Origin: Candidatus Saccharibacteria bacterium
GTDB lineage: Bacteria; Patescibacteriota; Saccharimonadia; Saccharimonadales; Saccharimonadaceae
DNA: 64,000 bases
Direction of reading: 5' to 3'
NCBI GenBank assembly: GCA_016699895.1
Contig: CP064991.1
Span: forward strand, 496,001 to 560,000
The notes below the pieces were generated by a model that did not search any database, was not told the origin of the DNA, and worked only from the letters and a program-made list of their open reading frames with translations. Made by a program: the position numbers and the translations under genes. How positions within the stretch are numbered: position 1 is the first letter of the stretch; each line of letters opens with the position of its first letter. Positions 43,414 to 52,918 of this stretch are shown here, one piece after another.

Positions 43414-44451
43414 TTATTCAGTAGCGATATCTAGTTCATAGCCGGTAATTTGACTAGCGAGGCGTACGTTTTGTCCCTGTTTACCGATGGCAATAGACTG
43501 CTGATTCTCGGGTACGAAAACCGTGGCTTTTTTCTCGTCGTCGTTAGTTTCGATGCGGGAAATTTCGGCTGGACTGAGGGCGTTGGCGATGAAGTTTTTA
43601 GTATCACTATCAAATGTGATGATATCGATTTTTTCCTCGTCACCAATTTCGTTCATCACGGCCTGGACGCGAACACCCTTGCCGCCGACAAAAGTACCGA
43701 CTGGGTCGACACCTGGTACTGACGAAGCGACGGCGATCTTGGTGCGACGACCAGCTTCGCGAGCGATAGCCTTGATCTCAACGGCACCGGTTTCGATTTC
43801 TGGGACTTCTTGCTGAAAGAGGACTTTGACGAAATCAGCATCGGCACGACTCAGGATGATTTGCGGACCACGTTGGTCGCGTTCGATTTCCTTGAGTAGG
43901 ACCTTGATACGCGAACCGGTGTTGAGGCGTTCGCCCGGAACTTGTTCGCTGGCTGGCATGATGCCAGAACCGTGGCCGATCTCAATGCGTACAATGCGCG
44001 GCTCAACTCGGGCAACGGTTCCAGTGATAACTTGACCGACTTTGTCATCAAAGTCTTTAGCGACTACTTCGCGCTCAGCCTCGCGGAGTTTCTGGAGTAG
44101 AACCTGTTTGGCGGTTTGCGCCGCCACGCGGCCAAAGCTGGTAGCTTCAAATTCCTGTTCAACGATACCTTCGAGCAGGGCATTTTTATCAATTTTCTTG
44201 GCTTCTTCGAGTGATAACTGAGAAGCGTTCTCTGGCTCCTCCACCACGTCGTAATGAACGGTGATTTTGGCGGTGCCGTTCGTCTGGTTCAAAACGGCGG
44301 TGACATTCAACTCGCGGTCGCCGTTATCACGACGCCAAGCGGCGGCGATGGCTTGTTCGACCACGGAGAGAACAGTTTCCTCCGGTAGATTCTTTTCCTC
44401 GCTAATTGAATGGACAGCAGCGGCCAGCTGTTTGATGTTGAATCCTTCCAT
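43414..44451 (-). CDS. nusA: Transcription factor NusA
   Basis: 345 residues from ATG 44451, chosen because AGAAAGGATT stands just before it and MEGFNIKQLAAAV is a normal NusA beginning; a start at 44508 is also open. It has the N-terminal RNAP-binding domain (LPEETVLSVVEQAIAAAWRR), S1 (GQVITGTVARVEPRIVRIEI), KH1 and KH2 (VGGKGVRVQAVMNEIGDEEK, IAIGKQGQNVRLASQITGY). C-terminal acidic repeats are absent, as in Gram-positive NusA. The rimP gene that usually precedes nusA is not here. Confidence 0.97.
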   Translation of the reverse strand: MEGFNIKQLAAAVHSISEEKNLPEETVLSVVEQAIAAAWRRDNGDRELNVTAVLNQTNGTAKITVHYDVVEEPENASQLSLEEAKKIDKNALLEGIVEQEFEATSFGRVAAQTAKQVLLQKLREAEREVVAKDFDDKVGQVITGTVARVEPRIVRIEIGHGSGIMPASEQVPGERLNTGSRIKVLLKEIERDQRGPQIILSRADADFVKVLFQQEVPEIETGAVEIKAIAREAGRRTKIAVASSVPGVDPVGTFVGGKGVRVQAVMNEIGDEEKIDIITFDSDTKNFIANALSPAEISRIETNDDEKKATVFVPENQQSIAIGKQGQNVRLASQITGYELDIATE

Positions 44452-44544
44452 AAAATAATCCTTTCTGATTAAAAACACCGACCTGAATCGGCCGGCAACA
44501 CTGAACATTATACAGAAAAAATATTACGAATGCAAGAGTTAACG

Positions 44545-44868
44545 TTAGGATTCTAGGCGCGGCGTAGCGACCATGGCCGATTCTTCCTCTGGGGTAATAA
44601 ACCGCGGGAGGATAGAGAATGTATGCCCCGGAAACTTTTCGCCGAGAGTGTTAATTATGTCTTGATGTTTGGCGGCATGATCGGGTCGCGGTACCGCCGT
44701 GACTCGCAGCAAATAGTCGATCGGTGTCTGACCTTGAGTCTCGGAAACAAACGTGTAGACTTCTACTGTGCCGCCGAGTGCTGTTGCGGCAATCTGCCTA
44801 GTGGCTTTCGCGACATGCGTATTGACTGCCCGATTCGGGTTCTCTGTCAAAATTTCGATTAGCGCCAT
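44545..44868 (-). CDS. Unknown 107-residue protein under a consensus promoter
   Basis: 107 residues, soluble, of mixed alpha/beta character (start MALIEILTENPNR; middle TVEVYTFVSETQG and DYLLRVTAVPRPDHA; end FITPEEESAMVATPRLES). No family is recognised. It lies where rimP usually precedes nusA but does not resemble RimP. Start is nine bases from a perfect TATAAT, so it is probably well expressed; nusA may be read from the same transcript. Confidence 0.65.
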   Translation of the reverse strand: MALIEILTENPNRAVNTHVAKATRQIAATALGGTVEVYTFVSETQGQTPIDYLLRVTAVPRPDHAAKHQDIINTLGEKFPGHTFSILPRFITPEEESAMVATPRLES

Positions 44869-44876
44869 ATCTTTTC

Positions 44877-44905
44877 ATTATACACCAACGGATAACTTTT
44901 GTCAA
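44877..44905 (-). promoter_or_regulatory. Perfect-consensus sigma-70 promoter
   Basis: Minus-strand TTGACA (44905-44900), exactly 17 bases, TATAAT (44882-44877). The start codon is nine bases beyond. It is the strongest promoter in the window by match. Confidence 0.85.
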
Positions 44906-44929
44906 TAGTCAATAGAGGCAATAGAATGA

Positions 44930-44935
44930 TACAAT
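44930..44935 (+). promoter_or_regulatory. Extended -10 of pepN, leaderless spacing
   Basis: TGA-TACAAT, eight bases before ATG 44943; back-to-back with the consensus promoter on the other strand. Confidence 0.6.
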
Positions 44936-44942
44936 AGATGGC

Positions 44943-47522
44943 ATGACAAAATCAGTAAATCAGCTCATCAATTTTTTTCGGCCCGAAGGTTATTTGCTAA
45001 GCATCGAAGCCATTCCAGGTAAACGTGAATTCAAAGGACAGGTGTTTATCGCCGGTAATAAAACTGGTAAATTTGTGCGATTGCACGCCAAAGGGTTAAC
45101 GTTCAAAAACGTCAAAGTTAATGCCGAGCCGGCCGAGGTGATCGAGTGTGCTAATGATGAAATCGAACTACGACCTGTTAAACATAGTGAACTAGATGCC
45201 AATTATAGCGCCGATCTACAGGAGCGCTGGGGTGTCAGTTGCGATACCAGTGTTGCTATCGAGTTTAGCGGTAAAATCTCCTATAATGGCATGCACGGGC
45301 TGTATCCCTGCTACTATCAGGTGGACGGGCAGGATCAGGAGCTGCTCGCGACTCAATTCGAGAGTCACCATGCGCGTGAGGTCTTTCCGTGTGTTGACGA
45401 GCCGGCCGCCAAAGCTAAATTCCTCTGCCAGGTCACGACTGATTCGGCTTACCAGGCGCTCAGCAATATGCCGGTTGATGTCGAAATAGTGTTCGACGAG
45501 GACTTGATCAACAAACGTCGCGCTACGTTTCAGATGACGCCAAAGATGTCGACGTATTTGCTAGCTTTTGTGATTGGCAAGCTGCATCGCAAAACAGCCA
45601 AAACTGCATCGGGTGTTGAGGTCAATATCTATGCGACGCCGGCACAACCGGCGAGTAGCCTGGATTTTGCACTGGATACGGCCGTGAAATGTATCGACTT
45701 TTACGATGATTATTTCGGTATCAAATATCCATTGCCAAAATCTGACCATGTAGCATTGCCGGATTTTAGTAGTGGCGCCATGGAGAACTGGGGCTTGATT
45801 ACCTACCGCGAAGTGGCACTACTGGCGGACAAAAGCACGGGTGTGGCGGCCAAACAGTATATAGCAACTGTGATAGCGCACGAGTTGTCTCACCAGTGGT
45901 TCGGCAACTTGACGACGATGAAATGGTGGAACGATCTGTGGCTCAACGAGAGTTTTGCCAGCCTGATGGAGCATATCGCAACCGATGCACTGTTTCCTGA
46001 CTGGCAGATGTGGCAAACTTTTGAAACATTAGACGTCGTCGCGGCGCTGCGGCGTGATAGTTTGCCAGGCGTTCAGCCGGTGCGCCAAGACATCCAGCAT
46101 CCCGATGAAATCTCGACGCTGTTTGACAGCGCTATTGTCTACGCCAAAGGCGAACGTCTACTTAAAATGTTACGAGCTTTTATCGGTGAAGCTAACTTTC
46201 GGTCTGGGCTAAAGGACTATTTCCAGAAATTTGCCTACGATAATACGACCGCCGAAGACCTCTGGCAGTGCCTCAGCATTGCTGCCGGACGAGATGTGGC
46301 GGCTCTTATGAATCCTTGGTTGACGCGGCCTGGCTACCCGCTCGTTAGAGCTAGCCTATCTGGCGACGAGGTTACTTTGCGACAGCAACGATTCTTGAAC
46401 GACGGCACGACCGATGATCAGATGTGGCCGATTCCACTGTTTGCTAGCAGTCCCGAGGTACCAGAGATCATGGAGACGGCTGAGGTGACTTTTACAGTTA
46501 AAAATCCGCAGCTATTTCGACTCAATGTCGATAATAATGCACATTTTATTACAGTACAAGATGAACAGTTAAGTGAGTATATCAATCATCAGGTACCCGA
46601 CATGAGTCCGACCGACCGCGCCAAATTATTGAACGAGGCGCTGCTATTAGTGCAACCCGGCGTCGAGCCGACGGCTAATATCCTGGACTTACTAGAGTCG
46701 TATTCTCACGAGGATAACGATGCGGTTTGGGATGTGATGGCGATGGCGCTAGGGGCTATCGGGCGTTTTGTGGAGCTCGATAGTGATGACGAACGGCGCC
46801 TACGTCAGCTGTGCGGTACGTTATCGAAGGGGCAATACAAACGGCTGGGCTGGAAAGCGGCTGATGACGAGTCGATCAATGACCGCAGGCTGCGCCCAAC
46901 GATTCTCGGCGAAATGATCTTTGCCGAGGATCAGTCTGCGATTGATACTGCGCTCGGGATTTACTCGCAGTTAAAGCATAGTTTAGACAAGCTAGACGGC
47001 GACCAGCGGACGATTATTCTAGGTGCGGCGGTGCGCTACGGCGAACCAGAGGAGTTTGATTACCTATTAGCCCAGTACAAGATCTCACATAATGCCGAGC
47101 TAAAAGAAGACATTGCGGCGGCGTTAACCTCAACGCGCGACCAGGATCGCATTGATGAAATTCTAGATCTGATGGATCGATCGGATATTGTGAAACCGCA
47201 AGATCTGTTTAGTTGGTATGTCTCGATGCTACGCAATCGTCGCGCTCGCAGCAAAACGTGGGGCTGGCTGGTTGATCATTGGACCTGGATCGATCAAACG
47301 TTTAGCGGCGACAAGTCGTACGATCTATTTCCGCGCTGTGCTGGACAAATACTCGATAACCAGGTAGATCTCGCCAACTATCAAGATTTCTTTGGGTCAA
47401 AGACCGCGGAACCAGCGCTGAAGCGAGCGATCGAGATTGGCCTAAACGACATCTCGGCTCGCGTCGCCTGGATTGATCGCGACCAGGCAGCTGTCCTAGA
47501 CAAACTTCGTTCTAAAAAATAG
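44943..47522 (+). CDS. pepN: M1-family aminopeptidase
   Basis: 859 residues. Exopeptidase motif GAMENWG near 278-284 and zinc motif HELSHQW (H313, E314, H317) with the third ligand Glu in LWLNESFASLMEH. The C-terminal ERAP1-like helical domain is full length. It removes N-terminal residues from peptides, probably to recycle amino acids taken from a host. No signal peptide is seen, so it is cytosolic. Its end overlaps the convergent rnhB stop by 11 bases. Confidence 0.96.
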   Translation: MTKSVNQLINFFRPEGYLLSIEAIPGKREFKGQVFIAGNKTGKFVRLHAKGLTFKNVKVNAEPAEVIECANDEIELRPVKHSELDANYSADLQERWGVSCDTSVAIEFSGKISYNGMHGLYPCYYQVDGQDQELLATQFESHHAREVFPCVDEPAAKAKFLCQVTTDSAYQALSNMPVDVEIVFDEDLINKRRATFQMTPKMSTYLLAFVIGKLHRKTAKTASGVEVNIYATPAQPASSLDFALDTAVKCIDFYDDYFGIKYPLPKSDHVALPDFSSGAMENWGLITYREVALLADKSTGVAAKQYIATVIAHELSHQWFGNLTTMKWWNDLWLNESFASLMEHIATDALFPDWQMWQTFETLDVVAALRRDSLPGVQPVRQDIQHPDEISTLFDSAIVYAKGERLLKMLRAFIGEANFRSGLKDYFQKFAYDNTTAEDLWQCLSIAAGRDVAALMNPWLTRPGYPLVRASLSGDEVTLRQQRFLNDGTTDDQMWPIPLFASSPEVPEIMETAEVTFTVKNPQLFRLNVDNNAHFITVQDEQLSEYINHQVPDMSPTDRAKLLNEALLLVQPGVEPTANILDLLESYSHEDNDAVWDVMAMALGAIGRFVELDSDDERRLRQLCGTLSKGQYKRLGWKAADDESINDRRLRPTILGEMIFAEDQSAIDTALGIYSQLKHSLDKLDGDQRTIILGAAVRYGEPEEFDYLLAQYKISHNAELKEDIAAALTSTRDQDRIDEILDLMDRSDIVKPQDLFSWYVSMLRNRRARSKTWGWLVDHWTWIDQTFSGDKSYDLFPRCAGQILDNQVDLANYQDFFGSKTAEPALKRAIEIGLNDISARVAWIDRDQAAVLDKLRSKK

Positions 47523-48465
47523 TGTCGATGTAGTTATCGACCACAGGCGGAGTTTGTGACAGGGCAATAGCTGACAGCTTAATATCGGAATGTGCGAGTT
47601 CCTGGTGGCTAGCCAGATACATTTCGACGCCACGTCGCATCCGGTGCAGTTTCCTGGGGGTGATAGCGGCTAAACCGTCGCCATGAACTGAGTTAGCTCG
47701 GTATTTGACCTCGGTAAAATAGAGGGTTTCTTGGTTGGTCGAAACGATGTCGATTTCGCATATCTTGGTTCGCCAATTTCGATCGACAATAGTGTGACCC
47801 AGCTTGGCTAGATATTCGGACGCCACCTCTTCGGCTTGGTGGCCGATAGTTGAGGTGATATGGTCGATGGTGGTTGTCTGGTACGTTCCGCTCACTTTGG
47901 CGACAGGAGCAAAACTCTGACGGTGGATGCCGTCTATGACGCCATGATCGGCCAACGCCGCGGTATGGCTGGCGGTGCCGTAGCCGACGTGCGATGCAAA
48001 AGCGTATTCGGGCAAGGTACTATCTAGGTTCGCCATGTAATGATCACGGGCAACTTTGGCGATGATCGAGGCAGCAGAGACGGACTTGATCTTGCCATCG
48101 GCCTTTATCATGGTAGTTATCCTAGGGTCGTCAATGAACCTGTCTCGGCCATCAATGACGATACTATCAATTGCCTCGCGGATGTCAGCAGGGATTTGAG
48201 CAAAAGCCCGCTCGGACGCCAGGTGCAGGGCTGCCGATAGCCCGATAGTATCGATGACTCGGGCGTCAACCCAGCCAATACCGATAGCGGCAGCTCGCTG
48301 TTGTATCTGGCGCGCCAGTTGTTCGCGGCGTTTAGGAGTTAGTTTTTTGCTGTCGTTGAGACCCTCGATTAGGCAATCTTGATACAAGGCGACGGCTCCG
48401 ACGACAAGTGGTCCCGCCCACGATCCACGTCCGACTTCGTCAATACCGAGAACCAGTTTATTCAT
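47512..48465 (-). CDS. rnhB: RNase HII fused to a YraN/UPF0102 nuclease-like domain
   Basis: 317 residues with two domains. Residues 1-~195 are RNase HII: catalytic GIDEVGRGSWAGP, LNDSKKLTPKRRE, and AASIIAKVARDHYM. Residues ~205-317 match the UPF0102/YraN restriction-like fold: GHQAEEVASEYLAKLGHTIV, DRNWRTKICEIDIVS, and YFTEVKYRAN, which carries the E-x-K of a PD-(D/E)XK site. RNase HII removes ribonucleotides from DNA. The genes are neighbours in many bacteria; fusion into one chain is unusual to my knowledge. Confidence 0.9.
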   Translation of the reverse strand: MNKLVLGIDEVGRGSWAGPLVVGAVALYQDCLIEGLNDSKKLTPKRREQLARQIQQRAAAIGIGWVDARVIDTIGLSAALHLASERAFAQIPADIREAIDSIVIDGRDRFIDDPRITTMIKADGKIKSVSAASIIAKVARDHYMANLDSTLPEYAFASHVGYGTASHTAALADHGVIDGIHRQSFAPVAKVSGTYQTTTIDHITSTIGHQAEEVASEYLAKLGHTIVDRNWRTKICEIDIVSTNQETLYFTEVKYRANSVHGDGLAAITPRKLHRMRRGVEMYLASHQELAHSDIKLSAIALSQTPPVVDNYIDTIF

Positions 48466-48487
48466 CCAACCATTCTAGCATTTCTGT

Positions 48488-48493
48488 TAAAAT
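48488..48493 (+). promoter_or_regulatory. Extended -10 of the HExxH membrane protein, leaderless GTG
   Basis: TGT-TAAAAT, seven bases before a GTG start at 48500. Confidence 0.5.
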
Positions 48494-48499
48494 AGTCGG

Positions 48500-49513
48500 G
48501 TGGAAACGAGTCAATTGCATAATCCGAAACGACGTTCGACCTTCAGACGATTTTTATCGCTAATTTTTCTATTGGCCGTGCTAGCGGCTGGCGTTTGGGC
48601 GGTACTTAATCGACAGTTTGTGATCGATCAGATCACCGTTTGGCAGTTCAAGCCGAGCGCAGAAATTACTGCCTTGTCTCGTGACGCTAGCCTGAACGAT
48701 CACGGTACGTTTTTGTTCTACGCCTCGCAGCCTGAACTGCAGAGTGCGACGGATTTCAATAGTAACTGTAAGACACGCGAGACTCAGTCGATCGTGCTCG
48801 GCTGTTATACAAATCATCGGATATTTGTGTTTGAGGTGACCGATAGCCGCATCGTGGGAGTGAAAACGGTGACGGCGGCACACGAAATGCTGCATGCGGC
48901 GTATGAGCGTCTGTCGAGTGCCGAGCGTGATCGGGTAGATAAGTTGCTAGAGGCGCAACTGGCCAAAACCGAAGACCAGGATATGTTGGATCTGGTGGCG
49001 TTATATGACAAGCTCGAACCGGGCGAGCGATGGAACGAGCTCCATTCCATCTTTGGCACCGAAGTCGCGCAATTATCGGGCGAGCTCGAGACCTATTACA
49101 AACAGTATTTTACCGATCGCAGCCAGGTTGTGGCGGCTTATACTCATTACCATCAAGTTTTCACCGACCTGAAAGCCCAAGCTACGATATTACAGGATCA
49201 GCTGTCGTCTAAAAAAGCTACCATTGATAGCAAGACCGCCGAATACGACACAAAACTGGCGCAATTAGAATCTGACATCAAAGCCTTTAACCAACGAGCT
49301 GCGACAACTGGTGGATTCGCGTCGCAAGCCGAGTTCAGCCGAGCCAGAGCTAGTTTGATGACCCGTCAGAGTGCGCTAACTGCACTAGCGCAACAGATTA
49401 ACGCATTGGTGGCGGAATACAACCAGATCGTCGGCGATCTGAACGCCGTCGGTATCGAAATCAACGAACTCAACGATAACCTGAATAGTCAGTCACAGTC
49501 GATCGGATCCTAG
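48500..49513 (+). CDS. Membrane-anchored protein with HExxH motif and coiled coil
   Basis: 337 residues. A basic N-terminus, membrane helix (about 18-38), then an exported domain with TAAHEMLHAAYE (HExxH at 128-132) and, 48 residues on, NELHSIFGTE (E180 or H182 a possible third zinc ligand). From ~215 to ~335 there is a long coiled coil. The layout suggests a zinc peptidase-like domain on a coiled-coil stalk facing out of the cell. Two Cys (NCKT, GCYT) could pair. Family is not recognised; catalysis is inferred from the motif alone. Confidence 0.65.
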   Translation: METSQLHNPKRRSTFRRFLSLIFLLAVLAAGVWAVLNRQFVIDQITVWQFKPSAEITALSRDASLNDHGTFLFYASQPELQSATDFNSNCKTRETQSIVLGCYTNHRIFVFEVTDSRIVGVKTVTAAHEMLHAAYERLSSAERDRVDKLLEAQLAKTEDQDMLDLVALYDKLEPGERWNELHSIFGTEVAQLSGELETYYKQYFTDRSQVVAAYTHYHQVFTDLKAQATILQDQLSSKKATIDSKTAEYDTKLAQLESDIKAFNQRAATTGGFASQAEFSRARASLMTRQSALTALAQQINALVAEYNQIVGDLNAVGIEINELNDNLNSQSQSIGS

Positions 49514-49575
49514 ATGATTCATCAGCTTGTGCTAGAATAGGGGATATAGGTTGTTATTTTTTAAGGAGGGGTTAA

Positions 49576-50925
49576 TTGGTCAAAGCCAAATCGAGATTTG
49601 TCTGTCAGCAGTGCGGCGCTAGCTTTCCAAAATGGGCCGGTCGGTGTGACAATTGTGGCGCCTGGAACTCGCTACTCGAGTCAACCCCAGAGGCGGAAGG
49701 AAAATCAGCCGTATCACGCTCTGCCGGATCTATATTAAAGGCCGAAAAGATTTCGGCTATCAAGCTTGATGCGGTGGCCAGTCGGTTATCAACCGGGATC
49801 AAAGACCTCGACACGGTGCTAGGCGGCGGGCTAGTGCCAGGTGGCGTGGCTCTAGTGGCGGGACAGCCGGGTATCGGCAAATCAACACTGTTGCTCCAGG
49901 TGGCGGCAGCGATCGCGCATCAGCATAACGTTCTCTATGTTAGCGGTGAAGAGTCGGCTGGTCAGGTCAAGCTGCGTGCCGAACGTCTCGGCGCCAAAGA
50001 TAACGAATCATTGAGTCTAGTGAGTACCACGAATGCAGATGACGTGGCGGCGACGATTGCGGGCGGTCAATTTCAACTAGTGATTGTCGACTCGATGCAG
50101 ACCATGGCGATGAACGATATCGCCTCGGCGCCAGGCACGGTCAGCCAGATTACAAATAGCGCCAATATCATTATTCGCGCCGCTAAATCAACTAACACGG
50201 CTGTATTGTTGGTTGGTCACGTCACCAAAGAAGGCTCGATCGCTGGTCCAAAAGTCCTCGAGCATATCGTTGATGTCGTCATTAATTTCGAAGGCGATCG
50301 CTATGGCGGGTTCAAATTAGTGCGGGCTATCAAGAACCGTTACGGTTCGACCTCGGAGGTGGCAATCTTTGACATGACCGAGGGCGGTCTAGAGATTGTT
50401 GAAAACCCATCGGCGGCCTTGCTGGCTGAGCGTCATGACGCTGACGGATCGGTGGTGCTCGCGACAATGGAGGGCAATCGTCCGCTCCTCGTTGAGATCC
50501 AAGCACTTGTAAATCCGACGAATTTCGGGTATGCTAAGAGGGCGGCGAGTGGTTTCGACTCGAACCGACTGACGTTATTGATTGCGGTGCTAGAGCGCCG
50601 TACCAAATTGAATCTATCAGACAAAGATATTTTTGTGAACGTAGTGGGCGGGTTGAAATTAGCCGATCGGGCGGCCGATCTAGCGGTTTGTATGGCAATT
50701 GCCAGTGCCACTGCCGAGCGTAAGCTGCGTGACGGCGCCGTGGTGTTTGGCGAAGTGGGCCTAGGCGGGGAAATTAGATCCGCCATGTCGAGCGATAAAC
50801 GTATCGCTGAGGCTAAAAAGCTAGGATTCAAGTTTGCGATTGCTCCTAAAACCGCTGCCAAGGACAAATTTGTCGTCCCGGCTGTCGATTTGCGCGATGC
50901 CTTGAACCAGCATCTGACAAAATAA
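49576..50925 (+). CDS. radA: DNA repair protein RadA
   Basis: 449 residues with a TTG start behind AAGGAGGGG. A four-Cys zinc finger (CQQCGASFPKWAGRCDNCG), Walker A GQPGIGKSTLLL, the RadA-specific KNRYG motif (usually KNRFG), and a Lon-protease-like C-terminal domain (DKDIFVNVVGGLKL, AVVFGEVGLGGEIRS). It promotes branch migration in recombination. The PIN-TRAM gene follows 34 bases later, as in Bacillus where radA and yacL are near neighbours. Confidence 0.97.
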   Translation: MVKAKSRFVCQQCGASFPKWAGRCDNCGAWNSLLESTPEAEGKSAVSRSAGSILKAEKISAIKLDAVASRLSTGIKDLDTVLGGGLVPGGVALVAGQPGIGKSTLLLQVAAAIAHQHNVLYVSGEESAGQVKLRAERLGAKDNESLSLVSTTNADDVAATIAGGQFQLVIVDSMQTMAMNDIASAPGTVSQITNSANIIIRAAKSTNTAVLLVGHVTKEGSIAGPKVLEHIVDVVINFEGDRYGGFKLVRAIKNRYGSTSEVAIFDMTEGGLEIVENPSAALLAERHDADGSVVLATMEGNRPLLVEIQALVNPTNFGYAKRAASGFDSNRLTLLIAVLERRTKLNLSDKDIFVNVVGGLKLADRAADLAVCMAIASATAERKLRDGAVVFGEVGLGGEIRSAMSSDKRIAEAKKLGFKFAIAPKTAAKDKFVVPAVDLRDALNQHLTK

Positions 50926-50959
50926 AAAATCTAAATCTAACAATAAACGAAAGGAAATT

Positions 50960-51844
50960 ATGGAAATTATTATACTAATGGTAACTATCGCCATTTTGGC
51001 GGAGACGACGTTTTTGACGATTACGAAGTTGCGACAGCGCACACTGAAAGTTGCGCGCGGCTCGCTGCTGCTCGACACGAGCGCTATCATGGATGGTCGT
51101 ATTGTTGACGTGGCGAAAACTGGCGTGATTACCGCCGAATTGATCGTGCCACGCAGCGTTATCAACGAATTGCAGCTACTGGCGGATAAGGCCGATCATG
51201 ACAAACGTTCCCGCGCTCGCGCCCGGCTAGAAAATGTTCGTGAATTGCAGCGTATGGACACGGTGACGGTAACAATTGTGAACGATGGTCGGGTTGGCTC
51301 GGGCGGCGTCGACGAACGACTGCTCGAGCTCGCCAAGAACTACGACGCCTCGATTGCAACGACTGATTACAACCTCAACAAAGTTGCCAAAGTAGTCGGC
51401 ATCACCGTCGTTAACGTCAACGAGTTGGCCCAGATGTTACGCGTACAGCACTTGCCAGGCGAAGCGGTCGAAATCCAGGTGATTCAGCCTGGCGCTAACC
51501 GCGAACAGGCGGTCGGGTATTTGGACGACGGCACGATGGTAGTGGTCGAAGATGCCAAACATCTGATTGGCCAGAAACTGCGAGTCGAGATTGTTCGGTC
51601 GCTCCAAACCGAAGCTGGTCGTATGATGTTCGCTCAAAAATCCAAGAACACGCAAAAACCTGTGAAATCTTTTCATTCTGATCAGATGAACAATAGCAAC
51701 AAAAAGAAGTTTTCGGGTCGCAATCAACGCTCGAATAAGCCAAGCGAAACTCGCGCGCCTAGGAAACAAAATAGCAAAGCGCGTAGCTCGGCCGAAGATT
51801 CGATGATCGCCCTAGCAAATTCTGGCAGAGACGATTCAATCTAG
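50960..51844 (+). CDS. PIN-TRAM domain protein, YacL-like
   Basis: 294 residues. One N-terminal membrane helix (about 2-20), shorter than the four-helix YacL. PIN nuclease domain with acidic residues in LLLDTSAIMDGRIVD, INELQLLADKADHDKR and IATTDYNLNKVAK, then a TRAM domain (~165-225, GEAVEIQVIQPGANREQAVG) and a ~65-residue basic, Asn/Ser/Lys-rich disordered tail. It is likely a membrane-bound RNase-like protein. AAGGAAATT precedes the ATG. Confidence 0.9.
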   Translation: MEIIILMVTIAILAETTFLTITKLRQRTLKVARGSLLLDTSAIMDGRIVDVAKTGVITAELIVPRSVINELQLLADKADHDKRSRARARLENVRELQRMDTVTVTIVNDGRVGSGGVDERLLELAKNYDASIATTDYNLNKVAKVVGITVVNVNELAQMLRVQHLPGEAVEIQVIQPGANREQAVGYLDDGTMVVVEDAKHLIGQKLRVEIVRSLQTEAGRMMFAQKSKNTQKPVKSFHSDQMNNSNKKKFSGRNQRSNKPSETRAPRKQNSKARSSAEDSMIALANSGRDDSI

Positions 51845-52911
51845 GAGCTAGCTGTTGTTAGGCTACGCTCGTCGGTGGAGCGAGCTTTCAATTCGAACGC
51901 CCACGCATTGATACCGAGGGCGATAAACAGTTCGATATATTCGGTTGGCGATCCGCTATCTTGATCCCACAGACCACGACAACATAGACTCAAGGCTAAT
52001 ACGAGGATAAAGGCCGATAATGACAATAGGGCGCTTCGTAAACGAACGTCGCGCTGTTTGTAGGCGCGGTAACTGAACGCCGCCAAGATTGCGCCGGTGG
52101 CTATAATCTGAAATAGGATTGAGGTCCAGCGCCAACCAGCTTCTGACATGTATGGATCGATAAAGCCTAGACCGGCCGAAAATGCCAGTAGCATCCAGGC
52201 GCTAGGCAGTAGAAATGCGATTGGTTTTAGTAGCTTAATTTTCTGTAATAGGCGCGCGATATGATCGCGGAAAAATGGCAAGGCGACGAGTAATAGAAAT
52301 CCGCCGAAATAGAGCGCATTTTGGAACAACTGCGTGTTGAGGTTGTGTAGATTGGTTTCACCTTGCATATTATTGTCGGCAAAATAGCCAGTCGTTTCCC
52401 ATTTGAAAATGCGCTGCCCCCAGGAGATTTCCTCCATTGCCATCCAGAAGGTAACTAGGGCGAGGAGTGCGAATACGCCGACCAGTAGCCAGGTTTTACG
52501 TTTTGCAAATCGTACGACCAGCACGATGAAAACGACGCACGAAACTAGATCGAGCAGCATTTTGACGTAAATGGCCGGACGGAACGAAAAGACATGCCCG
52601 CCCTTGACTAGGGCGTGGCCGAGCTCAGGCCAAATGGTGTTGATGACGGCACATAGGACAGCCAAACTCGGCAATAACCAGACTAGTGTTTTAGCGTATT
52701 TTGGCATACTAGTCGATTTGTCTGGGATGCCATGCAGGCTAGCGAATAGCGACACTAGCAATGCCACCACTAGCAAGATCCGCCCAATGTTTGCTAGGTC
52801 AAAGAACCCGGTCGTATGCTGGTAAAGGAACGAAGCGACAGTGGCGAGGCCTAAAACTATGGTGCAGATAATCTGCCATTTTGAAATTTGCGGCGAAGAT
52901 ACTTTTGTCAT
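51841..52911 (-). CDS. Polytopic membrane protein with EEISWGQR motif
   Basis: 356 residues with about nine hydrophobic helices. A conserved-looking stretch, AMEEISWGQRIFKWET followed by N-x-QGETNLHN, lies in an outer loop; I recall the same E-E-I-S-W-G-Q-R and Q-G-E-x-N-L-H-N pair in membrane proteins of several phyla, usually unannotated. It begins seven bases after the PBP gene and is probably co-transcribed, suggesting an envelope role. Its stop overlaps that of the PIN-TRAM gene by four bases. Confidence 0.65.
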   Translation of the reverse strand: MTKVSSPQISKWQIICTIVLGLATVASFLYQHTTGFFDLANIGRILLVVALLVSLFASLHGIPDKSTSMPKYAKTLVWLLPSLAVLCAVINTIWPELGHALVKGGHVFSFRPAIYVKMLLDLVSCVVFIVLVVRFAKRKTWLLVGVFALLALVTFWMAMEEISWGQRIFKWETTGYFADNNMQGETNLHNLNTQLFQNALYFGGFLLLVALPFFRDHIARLLQKIKLLKPIAFLLPSAWMLLAFSAGLGFIDPYMSEAGWRWTSILFQIIATGAILAAFSYRAYKQRDVRLRSALLSLSAFILVLALSLCCRGLWDQDSGSPTEYIELFIALGINAWAFELKARSTDERSLTTASS

Positions 52912-52918
52912 AGCGAGG

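Noticed and set aside
44465..44495. Hairpin and T-run (minus strand) upstream of nusA as an attenuator
   Set aside because: Only four or five pairs can form, one of them G-T, so the signal is too weak to call.
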